From Chitinispirillum alkaliphilum (GTDB taxonomy: Bacteria > Fibrobacterota > Chitinivibrionia > Chitinivibrionales > Chitinispirillaceae), in the NCBI GenBank assembly GCA_001045525.1, contig LDWW01000022.1:1-64000 (forward strand): DNA of 64,000 nt. The letters are read 5' to 3'. Shown here piece after piece: positions 57,179-64,000 of the stretch (the first letter of the stretch is position 1; each line of letters begins with the position of its first letter). The translations under genes were made by a program, and so were the position numbers. The notes beneath the pieces are model-generated. The model saw nothing but the letters and a program-made list of their open reading frames with translations. It ran no database searches and was not told where the DNA came from.

Positions 57179-57333
57179 ATAGTATTACCTTTTACAGCTG
57201 TACTTTTTTAACCAAAGTTACACTTCGATTGCAACAGCTGCAATACGGAGCAAAGCAAAGCTACTGCTAATTTGCACCTACAGAATTTCTGTCTGTCTTT
57301 CCTGGTAAGGACCACTTATTTTTACTTTAAATC

Positions 57334-57828
57334 TCAAAGCTGTTTTTTTAATGCAACGATATTCGTTCCATCATACCTTTGATTTACATCAATACGATAA
57401 GGTTGAAATCCATTTTTTATTGTTAATACTAGCATCGGTAAATTGTCAGTGTATACAAGTGTTTGAATAGCTCTGTAGTTGCTATTTTTAGCATCCAACA
57501 TCGTCTTTTGAAGAAGCTGATTTCCAATTCCTTGCCTTTTAAAACTTGGTTTAATGCCTAATCCACAGATTTCATAGCCATTCAAAACATTTGCATTTAA
57601 AACTATTATGCCAACGACTTGATGCATTTTAATTGCAGTAAAATATCTCATCTGGCTATCTTTGGTTAATCCATAAACCCAATCCTCCAACATGCTATCA
57701 GTAAAGGTTTGTCCTGTTAAACTGAGATATTTATGGTTTTCCGGGTCATTCCAAATTTCGGTATGTGCTCTTATGTACCTACCCTTGTCTTTATCACTTG
57801 ACTGGTAATTCAGCTCAACTATTTCCAT
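57334..57828 (-). CDS. GNAT family N-acetyltransferase 3
   Basis: 164 residues. The acetyl-CoA loop is explicit: CGLGIKPSFKRQGIGNQLLQKTMLDAKNSNYRAIQTLVYTDNLPMLVLTIKNGFQPYRIDVNQRYDG. The ATG at 57828 follows TGAGGAAAGC. It is 38 bases downstream of the methyltransferase gene on the same strand, so the two may form one cassette or operon. Unlike the other two, it looks closer to the general GNAT type than to RimJ/RimL. Confidence 0.85.
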   Translation of the reverse strand: MEIVELNYQSSDKDKGRYIRAHTEIWNDPENHKYLSLTGQTFTDSMLEDWVYGLTKDSQMRYFTAIKMHQVVGIIVLNANVLNGYEICGLGIKPSFKRQGIGNQLLQKTMLDAKNSNYRAIQTLVYTDNLPMLVLTIKNGFQPYRIDVNQRYDGTNIVALKKQL

Positions 57829-57866
57829 GCTTTCCTCATTGTTTTTGTATTTCTCTTTGCCCCACC

Positions 57867-58481
57867 TTACTCCAGGCGAGTCCTGTTCCGTGCAATTATT
57901 TTATTTGCCGCATGCTCATGAATGATATTACCCGGATGGGTATCAGTAAACTGATATGAATCGAATTGTTCAATTTGCCAATCCTGGTAAATGTTTTTGA
58001 GCTCGCCATCCTTGAAAAGTCCTATACAATGATCCGTCAAATCATTGGGTATAGGCAGAATATCAGTAAAAATAGCTATAATGTTTAAACCATTTTGACT
58101 GGTGTGATTTTTAACTTCCAACAAAAAGTTTTCCCAGACGTTTCGATGCACCAGATGGAGAACACCATGCATGATAATGCAATCATATCTTGATTTGAAA
58201 ACAAACTGATCAATTGAACAAGTATAAGCATTTACTGAAAGAGATTTACTGTCTGCACAACTGGTGAGTTTGCCTATCCCTGCATCTGATATATCAAAAG
58301 CTTCGACATCAAAACCATTTTCAGCCAGATAAATTGCATTTCGCCCTTCTCCGCAACCAACATCTAAAATTTTTGAGTTTTTGTCCAACTCCTGAGATAA
58401 TTGCTTAATTTCTATGCTCGGCTCTCCAAACGTAGAAATATCATCTTCTCTGTAAGTCTTTTCCCAAAATGGTGAATCCAT
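57867..58481 (-). CDS. SAM-dependent methyltransferase (TehB-like)
   Basis: 204 residues, class I Rossmann methyltransferase. SAM-binding motif I is ILDVGCGEGRNAIYLAENGFDVEAFDIS; later motifs include YDCIIMHGVLHLVHR. The overall form (PFWEKTYREDDISTFGEPS at the start) resembles TehB/thiopurine-type small-molecule methyltransferases. The start follows AAAGGTAATTTAG. Substrate unknown. The gene lies just downstream of an IS3-type remnant. Confidence 0.85.
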   Translation of the reverse strand: MDSPFWEKTYREDDISTFGEPSIEIKQLSQELDKNSKILDVGCGEGRNAIYLAENGFDVEAFDISDAGIGKLTSCADSKSLSVNAYTCSIDQFVFKSRYDCIIMHGVLHLVHRNVWENFLLEVKNHTSQNGLNIIAIFTDILPIPNDLTDHCIGLFKDGELKNIYQDWQIEQFDSYQFTDTHPGNIIHEHAANKIIARNRTRLE

Positions 58482-58651
58482 CTAAATTACCTTTATTAAA
58501 AGATTTTTGTGCTTTTTCCCCGCGCTCTTGTGTCCTCTGCAATCTTACTCTTTTTCAGCAGCGGCGAATTCCCGCACTCATAAAAAGGCATAAGAGATTC
58601 CGAAATTCATGCCGCAAGGTCCAATGAGCACTTCTGAAATGGGAGGGCCAC

Positions 58652-58983
58652 TCAAAAAAAATTAGGCAGAACGATTTGAACCGATGCTCGTGATTTACCC
58701 AATGCCTCGCCCAATTCACGGACCCCAATTTCTTTTCCATGTTCTTCTATCATAGTTCTTCTTCTTTGTCGCAGTTCTCTGTCATCCCGATCCCCAGTAC
58801 TATCGAGAATTTTTTTTGGAGATCAACGATAAGCTCGATTTTCCAGAGCTTCTTCTCTACCTGCTCCAGCTTGCGACGAAGCTGTTTGTTTTCCGAAACC
58901 AATGCCTCACGGCTACTTTGCTTCGGCCCTGTTTTCATTTCCTTCAGACTGCTGTTTTTGAGCTCCTGTGCCCATTTGCTCAC
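58652..58983 (-). pseudogene. IS3-family transposase remnant (orfA end and orfB start)
   Basis: The first frame (58983-58750) has the orfA coiled-coil/leucine-zipper type (ALVSENKQLRRKLEQVEKKLWKIELIVDLQKKFSIVLG). Its TGA overlaps an ATG (58753) that opens a second frame of only 33 codons, MIEEHGKEIGVRELGEALGKSRASV..., the N-terminus expected of orfB before its DDE domain. The rest of orfB is gone, and orfA lacks its helix-turn-helix start. It is a dead fragment. Confidence 0.7.
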
Positions 58984-59144
58984 CGCTGAGTTTCCTTTTT
59001 AGCCCTTCTAAAATTACTTAATCTAATACATTGTCTCATTAATATAGTCAGAGAGGGTGGATGTAATGCAATAACAATGGAACCACCCTTTATCGCCCGC
59101 GATCCTATTAACTTTAAAACCGATTATTTTTTGAAAAACCCATA

Positions 59145-59567
59145 TCATTCATTTGGAAAATTTTTGAAAAATAGCCAAGTATGGAATCTGTCTACTGGCT
59201 TAAAAAAATAAAGCCGTCTAATTACCCATTTTGAAAAGTAATGCTTAGCAAATAAGAGCCATAACCAGAGAGATATGTATACTAAAAACCCAAAACCAAG
59301 TACTATAAATAACCCAAAAAGTAAAGTATACGAAGAACTAGTCGGTTTAGCTGTTTCCATATCTATAACGTTTGAAAATGCCATATAGAATATTAATCCA
59401 CCAATTATTAATGTCAGGACCATTGTGGTGTAATAACTAATCCAAGCAAACATTTCTTGAGTCGCATGTGGTCTCTTACTGTCATTTCCAATCAAGTACT
59501 TACAAGCAAAAGAAACAACACCAACTAACCATGATGCTATCATTAAAAGTATTATTGAAAGATCCAA
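59145..59567 (-). CDS. small multi-span membrane protein of unknown function
   Basis: 140 residues with three or four membrane helices (IILLMIASWLVGVVSFACKYL; YYTTMVLTLIIGGLIFYMAFSNVI; YTLLFGLFIVLGFGFLVYISLWLWLLF) and a basic C-terminus. No family is recognised. It is bordered downstream by a short hairpin (AGGGTGG/CCACCCT near 59056-59090) and upstream by the truncated recombinase cassette. Confidence 0.55.
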   Translation of the reverse strand: MDLSIILLMIASWLVGVVSFACKYLIGNDSKRPHATQEMFAWISYYTTMVLTLIIGGLIFYMAFSNVIDMETAKPTSSSYTLLFGLFIVLGFGFLVYISLWLWLLFAKHYFSKWVIRRLYFFKPVDRFHTWLFFKNFPNE

Positions 59568-59656
59568 AATTGCCCCTTATAGTTTTGTTAGAGAGTGTTC
59601 CTTAATAAACTCCATGTTCAAACCTTATCCACGGGTGACGTTGCGTATAGAATCCA

Positions 59657-60186
59657 GTTGAACGAATCCGCATTGATCAAAACCTGTGCTATATGGGTTT
59701 TATATTCAAGAGCCTGGCGACTAATTACTTGATATAATATAGTATAAAAATATTGATAGGTGGTGACAGGAGAATTTCCTAAAGAGAAAATCATGGAAAA
59801 CACAGGTTTTTTTACCTAAAAGTCTGTCGAATACTAATTTTGGAATTTGACAGAGCCAGAGCGGATAAGATTGTAGCATCCGGAAAAATATTTCGAAGTT
59901 TGAAAAACAGCATGGTGCCTAAGCTACATGTTGACAAAAAGGTTCGTTTCCGTTTCGGTATCTTCTTGGTAAGAGTTAACTTTTTGCTTCTACAATGCGG
60001 CGCGGGTGAAGCGATCCTGAAGCTCACACAATTTAACCTCCTGAAATTGTGGTTTGTTGAAATAAAAACGAACTACACATTACAGGAATTTGAAATCAAA
60101 TGCTTAACTGGGAGAAGTGTAATAAGTAGGATTAAGCTTATCAAGAGAGGAGACCAAAGGGCCACCGCGGAGCGGTTTTGTTCAAC
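59657..60186 (-). pseudogene. decayed tyrosine-recombinase cassette, copy 1
   Basis: Shares its 5' ~190 bases (from GTTGAAC at 60186 through an AGGAGG ribosome-binding site and CELQDRFTR) and its 3' ~150 bases with 62288-62922. The middle is replaced by unrelated sequence and the frame stops after a dozen codons, so nothing functional remains. Read on the minus strand, it begins at attC core GTTGAAC and ends with core GTTCAAC (59663-59657) followed by the first arm of its own attC; the second arm is missing. Confidence 0.6.
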
Positions 60187-60265
60187 GCTAAGGATTATAT
60201 CCGCAATTCCCCTAAACCCACATCTTGAACTCAGCCCCTCAATTGCGGATGTAATTCCGTTGAAC
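60180..60265 (-). other. attC-like recombination site A (86 bp)
   Basis: Minus strand: R'' = GTTCAAC (60265-60259), arm GGAATTACATCCGCAATT, loop of ~32 bases, arm AATTGCGGATATAATCC, then R' = GTTGAAC (60186-60180). Both cores match the integron consensus (RYYYAAC and GTTRRRY) perfectly. The arms pair with two mismatches and a 4-base bulge (TTAG) near R', like the unpaired bases of folded attC. Confidence 0.75.
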
Positions 60266-60607
60266 GAAGCCTGGCGGCTGCACACATTACCTTACATATT
60301 GTGTAGGAAATTGAATCCTGCCTGTTACTTGTCAACAGAGGCATATGGATAATTCAGTATCGGCAATAGGAGGGTGGAATATCTGTTCAGAAAGTGATTG
60401 CCCAAAAAAATCTTCTCACCTTATCAAAACAAACACCTTTTATACAGTTTAAGGAATGAAAACCTTGGGGCTCCTAAAAAGCTGCTCTTTAAAAGACAAA
60501 AAATCGGTACTTTTTTATACCTCAAGTACTCCCAAAATGCTCCGTCTTACATCCTGAGATTTAGGGTATTCCCTCCTGAACCAAAATCAGCTGTTTTCTC
60601 CGGCCTG

Positions 60608-60919
60608 TCATTGCGGTAAGTACCATTCTTCCTTTTTGACACTCCTGCAGACAAGCGCCTCGTTGCCGGTAATACACTCAATGATATCATACCAGTGAAC
60701 GAAAGACACCTTTGTATCCGCTTCTGATTTCTCTTCTGATTCAAGAAGCAGCTTTTTGCAAACAGCCAAATGCGTCTTCTGCAGACCATTGCTCAGAAAC
60801 CCAAAATGCCAGATCCGCATAAACCCTGCCGGAACCACAGGAAGCATGAGCCATCTGATAAACTCCTCACAACACTTGATAATGCAATTGCAACAGCATC
60901 GCTCGACAGGTTTCTTCAT
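60608..60919 (-). pseudogene. IS91-family transposase C-terminal fragment
   Basis: A 103-residue frame with EEFIRWLMLPVVPAGFMRIWHFGFLSNGLQKTHLAVCKKLLLES, the pattern of the Y2-type IS91 transposase C-terminal part (…P.GF.RIRHYGFL.N…L..C..LL). The N-terminal catalytic region is absent. It lies inside the cassette that ends with attC A, which has no other recognisable gene. Confidence 0.62.
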
Positions 60920-61494
60920 CAGCCGATGTGGTCATAATGAAAGGAGAAAGCTACAGAATCAAAAACCGGACAAAACTGGGTTTTGTACCCTCAAACCTGA
61001 TATCTTCTGAAAAGAAAAATCGGAAATGTTAAACCGGGGGTGACAACTGCGAATGGAAGATATAGGGGGGACATCCGGAAGGTATATCTCGTAAAAAGCA
61101 CGCAAACCGTAGTAAATTGAGTTAAAGGAGCGTGGAGCAAAAAAGCTCTGATATCATTCTCCGTCAAAGATGTAAAAGTGGTTTATTGAAACTGGTATTG
61201 ATCATGCCTCTGGGCAGGAGGGATGCAATGGTAACATAGGAGATGAATGTGCGGTAAAGGAGTGTGTCATTGCCGATGTCAAATGAGCATTTGTGGATGC
61301 CTGTAGGTTTGCTATGCAAAAAAAGGAGTTTTTAATTTCTGTGGGGGAGTAATTTCAAATAGGAATCGTTAAACAGTATGTATCTTTAAGGGATTAATGT
61401 CTATCTCACAACAGCCTGTCCCGGAATCTGAAGTTAAGCCCTGAATACTTTTTCCTATAAATAATATAGCAGCAGTTGCTTTGATGAGCGCTTC
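60920..61494. other. gene-less part of the IS91-fragment cassette
   Basis: About 575 bases between the IS91 fragment and attC B with no convincing frame on either strand. It was probably filler brought in with the IS91 relic. Confidence 0.35.
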
Positions 61495-61548
61495 GTTCAA
61501 CAGTTTTTTTCTGCATCCTGAATGCAGAAAAAACGCTTGATGTTGTGT
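61495..61548 (-). other. attC-like recombination site B (54 bp)
   Basis: Minus strand: R'' = ACACAAC (61548-61542), ATCAAGC, a near-perfect hairpin (GTTTTTTCTGCAT / ATGCAGAAAAAAAC with a 5-base loop), then R' = GTTGAAC (61501-61495). R' matches GTTRRRY. It lies 20 bases after the methyltransferase stop, and its length is within the attC range. Confidence 0.72.
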
Positions 61549-61567
61549 GTCTGTTTCGGGCACATTT

Positions 61568-62248
61568 TTATTTCAAAGCCAATATAACTCCAAATTTCAT
61601 GTAACTATAAATACACTCAACAGATTTAAAGCCAATCTTTAACAATAGATCTTTTGTGTCGTCTATTGAATTTTCTTTATCTAATTCTCTCCTTTTCAAC
61701 CAAGAATCAAGTTCTGCTCCTGTAATTTTGCTATTATCAATAAATTCATACCAGGACTCGTCATAGTATTGATTCATTATTTCAGATGAGGCGTTAAATT
61801 GATCGAGATTAATTAAGCAACCATTTGCATTTAATTTATCAAATATACCAGAGTACAAATTAACTTTATTTGTATCGTCTATATGATGTATTGATAATGC
61901 TGATGCGATTAAATCAAATTTACTTGAAGGCAACTCTTTTGAATAATCTGAAATCGAAAAGTTAAAATTCGTTAAGCCTTGAAATCGCTGTCGAGCAACC
62001 TCTAACATCTGTTACGATATGTCTACTAAAGTATAATTTGCATTAGGATATTTTTCATATAAACATTTTGTTAACAAACCAGTGCCAGCACCCAAATCAA
62101 GAATATACTTAAAATCATTATTTATTTTAGAAAGAAAAGCGATGCTTGTGCAGTAATAGTCATCAAAACATGGAATAAACAACCTACGTTGTTCATCATA
62201 CTTTTTCGCAACTTCGTCAAATCTTTCTGATATTTCTTTATTTTCCAC
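61568..62248 (-). pseudogene. SAM-dependent methyltransferase with in-frame nonsense codon
   Basis: Two halves of one class I methyltransferase in the same frame. The first: GTG start at 62248 after GGAGAG, ISERFDEVAKKYDEQRRLFIPCFDDYY, motif I YILDLGAGTGLLTKCLYEKYPNANYTLVDIS. Then TAA (62014-62012), CAG, and ATG (62008) opening the second half: MLEVARQRF...FDLIASALSIHHIDD...LKKRELDKENSIDDTKDLLLKIGFKSVECIYSYMKFGVILALK. The stop sits where GAA is expected (VDISEQMLEVA), so one substitution broke the gene, or it is a sequence error. It is a cassette gene: boundary at 62288, own attC B at 61495-61548. Confidence 0.8.
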
Positions 62249-62287
62249 TCTTATCTCTCCACATTTCATCTTGTGCCCGAAAATAGC

Positions 62288-62387
62288 GCACAACATTTAG
62301 GATTCTATCCGTAGCTTCACACAAAATACCAAACTTCACGTTCAAACCTTACCCGCGGGTTACGTTGCGGATAGAATCCAGATGAAC
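62288..62387 (-). other. attC-like recombination site C (100 bp)
   Basis: Minus strand: R'' = GTTCATC (62387-62381), then GGATTCTATCCG (62379-62368), a loop of 56 bases, the perfect complement CGGATAGAATCC (62311-62300), then R' = GTTGTGC (62294-62288). The 12-bp stem is perfect. The related site in the 59.6 kb copy has R'' GTTCAAC, so GTTCATC is a one-base change. Confidence 0.7.
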
Positions 62388-62767
62388 GAATCCGCATTGA
62401 TCAAAACCTGTGCTATATGGGTTTTGTATTGAGAGCCTGACAATCTGATTACTTGATGTAATATAGTAAAAAATAATGATAGGTGGTAACAGGGAGAATT
62501 TTTTTTGACTTTCTTGAGAGCCGGAGACCATGGTGTTGAAAAATGTTTTGAGGGCACCAATGTGTAAATTTATCGATGCCAGAGCAAGCTTTTCCGCTGT
62601 TAGTTCGTGGTGCAAAAACCCGATGATATCGTCGCGGGACAGATCCAGTATTGGTTCACCACTGAAACAGCAAGCTTTTCGAATGCATTTGTATAGTTGC
62701 AAATTGTTTTGGGGGCAAGATTCCTTAATTTTATCTCGCAGGTGAAGCGTTCCTGAAGCTCACACAA
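62349..62767 (-). pseudogene. tyrosine-recombinase N-terminal fragment, copy 2 (frameshifted)
   Basis: Starts at TTG 62767 after AGGAGG: CELQERFTCEIKLRNLAPKTICNYTNAFEKLA, then a +1/-1 shift near 62670 into GEPILDLSRDDIIGFLHHELTAEKLALASINLHIGALKTFFNTMV. This is the SAM-like core-binding N-terminal domain of phage-integrase/XerC-D-type recombinases, of the kind that also accompanies IS91 transposases. The catalytic C-terminal domain (R...H-R..Y) is entirely missing. It is carried by a 628-bp cassette (62922-62294) ending with attC C. Its last third overlaps attC C. Confidence 0.72.
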
Positions 62768-62915
62768 ATTGACCTCCTGAAATTGTGGCTTGTTGAAATA
62801 AAAACAAACTACATATTACAGGAATTTGAAATCAAATGCTTAACTGGGATAAAAGTAATAAGTAGGATTAAGCTTATCAAAAGACGGGATCAAAGGGTCA
62901 CCGCGGAGCGGTTTT

Positions 62916-63010
62916 GTTCAACATGTTGCGGCACACCAGAAGTAATGCGGCTATACATTTTTATCTAACATATATCAACTTCGCATTAATTTGGGTTGCC
63001 ACTGTTGTGT
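62916..63010 (-). other. attC-like recombination site D (95 bp)
   Basis: Minus strand: R'' = ACACAAC (63010-63004), an arm (GGCAACCCAAATTAATGCG) and, after a ~30-base loop, its near-complement (CGCATTACTTCTGGTGTGCC), then R' = GTTGAAC (62922-62916). The innermost 10 base pairs have one mismatch. It lies 39 bases after the stop of the SEC-C gene. Confidence 0.65.
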
Positions 63011-63048
63011 GCTGTGCCTGTTTGCCCCTCTTCTTCACGAGCGCGATC

Positions 63049-63672
63049 TTATTCTTCTTCTCCCCAGTAGTATTGCTCTGGTGCTTTACCTGTCTTAGAA
63101 ATTACTTTATTTCTATTTAATTCCGAAGATTCAGATTCCCTTATATCAACTACCTTGACTTTGTGAAGTATTTGATCTCCATAATCAAATAAATATGTGA
63201 ATTCTCGTCCAAGATAAAGATTTAAATCTCTAATTTGTGTATCACTTGCAGATTTTGTAGGTTCACTAAATGTTGAAATTATATGTTCTCCAAGAGGGTT
63301 GGCAGTGTACTCATTTTCTCTATCGTACTCATCTTTTCCCAGATAAAATGAAAACATATGATTATTATCCCAATCGAACGCCCCTTGAATACTTAAATGT
63401 AATTGGTATAAAGAATTTTTGCCATTTAATTCTATGATGCACGAAATTTCTTCAGTTATTTCTCTATATGGTATCCTAAGTAGTTCAACTTTAAATACGT
63501 AAATTTTCAAAGTTTCAGACAATATGGTTTTGATGTCCTCTGGTTTTTCTGCTAAACGAATCGCTCTTAGCAATTCAAATTTCTTTTTGTCATCCATGAA
63601 ACAACATTTTTTATATTTTTTGCCGCTTCCACAGGGGCAAGATTCATTTCTACTCGGCTCTTTCATTATCAT
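63049..63672 (-). CDS. SEC-C motif / pRiA4b ORF-3-like protein
   Basis: About 207 residues. The N-terminal zinc-binding SEC-C motif (PSRNESCPCGSGKKYKKCC) is followed by a linker of ~55 residues and then a plasmid pRiA4b ORF-3-like domain (LYQLHLSIQGAFDWDNNHMFSFYLG; FTYLFDYGDQILHKVKVVDI; ending PEQYYWGEEE). Both are known from proteins of unknown function often found on mobile DNA. Start is ATG 63672 or 63666 (in-frame TTG 63681). Cassette gene ending in attC D. Confidence 0.82.
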   Translation of the reverse strand: MIMKEPSRNESCPCGSGKKYKKCCFMDDKKKFELLRAIRLAEKPEDIKTILSETLKIYVFKVELLRIPYREITEEISCIIELNGKNSLYQLHLSIQGAFDWDNNHMFSFYLGKDEYDRENEYTANPLGEHIISTFSEPTKSASDTQIRDLNLYLGREFTYLFDYGDQILHKVKVVDIRESESSELNRNKVISKTGKAPEQYYWGEEE

Positions 63673-63728
63673 TATATCCAATTGTTAAAATTAAACTAAC
63701 ACCCCATTTGGTGCAACAATTCATAATC

Positions 63729-63912
63729 TCAATTTTGAAGCAGAGTAATAGGATCAGCATTTTTCTCGTAAAACTCATCCGCTGGAATACCATCAAAAAC
63801 ATATTCTTATAAATTTCTGCTTTCCTCGTACAAAATACAATATATTCGCCTTTATTGTCTTTGCATATTTTCTGTTTTTCTTTTTCTTCATCGTTATTCC
63901 TTGTTTTTTTCC
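63729..63912 (-). pseudogene. small frameshifted frame upstream of the SEC-C gene
   Basis: Minus strand: NNDEEKEKQKICKDNKGEYIVFCTRKAEIYKN, then after a run of five T one frame over FDGIPADEFYEKNADPITLLQN and a TGA at 63729. Both parts look like coherent protein with a usual codon pattern, and joining them needs one shift at the T run. No start codon is visible. Identity is unknown; it may be a decayed short gene in the same cassette. Confidence 0.35.
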
Positions 63913-64000
63913 CTCGCGCCCGTCTTCTGTCTTAGGGGCAAACAGGCATGGCCACCAACGTTTCTCGCCACTCGCACGCTGTACCAGCAGTAATGCTGAG

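Noticed and set aside
57179-57333. attC between GNAT 2 and GNAT 3
   Set aside because: I could not find a core pair with complementary arms; the best candidates (GTTAAAA, GTTGCAA) do not satisfy the cassette-boundary test.
1-64000. CRISPR arrays, tRNA or rRNA genes, prophage modules
   Set aside because: No regularly spaced repeats with unique spacers, no cloverleaf or rRNA signatures and no phage structural genes were seen.

Overview
The window looks like a Gram-negative, outer-membrane-bearing bacterium of the Fibrobacterota / Chitinivibrionia type. The main clue is a large surface protein ending in a FISUMP domain (the Fibrobacter succinogenes major paralogous domain). Supporting clues are two tandem secreted proteins with a C-terminus like a type IX secretion sorting domain, an RND-MFP-TolC pump, a TonB-dependent receptor and a DUF3078 protein. 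The phylum is inferred; no rRNA or tRNA gene was seen.

Layout. 1-1.3 kb: the tail of an unidentified protein followed by an array of ~21-bp repeats. 1.3-10.2 kb: envelope and secreted proteins of mostly unknown function, interleaved with two nearly identical ~300-bp MITE-like elements and a second, diverged intergenic repeat pair. 10.9-16.3 kb: the FISUMP protein, a short-chain dehydrogenase and a TonB/AgmX-type secreted protein. 17.3-22.8 kb: a tolC-MFP-RND efflux operon. 23-26.6 kb: two flavodoxin/ferredoxin (EFR1-type) proteins flanking a TPR membrane protein. 27.2-28.3 kb: a solo ParA-type ATPase overlapping a small membrane protein. 28.6-33 kb: an ABC-F protein, then a TetR-ABC-permease operon with a perfect palindromic operator. 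33-38.4 kb: a MEDS-PAS histidine kinase, cardiolipin synthase and a VTT-domain membrane protein. 38.5-41.1 kb: TonB receptor plus FMN-binding lipoprotein. 41.5-45.9 kb: a TspO-like membrane protein, a nitronate monooxygenase-like flavoprotein, a hemerythrin, DUF3078 and TPR proteins. 45.9-49.8 kb: a light-stress group (CrtI-like desaturase, class II photolyase, YbgA-like DUF523-DUF1722 protein). 50.1-55 kb: treS-maltokinase fusion plus malQ, an alpha-glucan/trehalose unit.

55.4-64 kb differs sharply. Short, mostly minus-strand accessory genes (three GNAT acetyltransferases, two methyltransferases, a small membrane protein, an SEC-C/pRiA4b ORF-3-like protein) are mixed with IS3, IS91 and tyrosine-recombinase remnants. 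Between 60.2 and 63.0 kb I find four attC-like sites, all placed as expected for minus-strand cassettes. In each complete cassette the 7-mer at the 5' boundary is the exact or 6/7 reverse complement of that cassette's own R'' core, as integron cassette recombination predicts. This is the main discovery: an apparent integron cassette array with no complete integrase in view (CALIN-like). It contains a duplicated cassette carrying a decayed tyrosine recombinase and a methyltransferase cassette with one in-frame nonsense codon.
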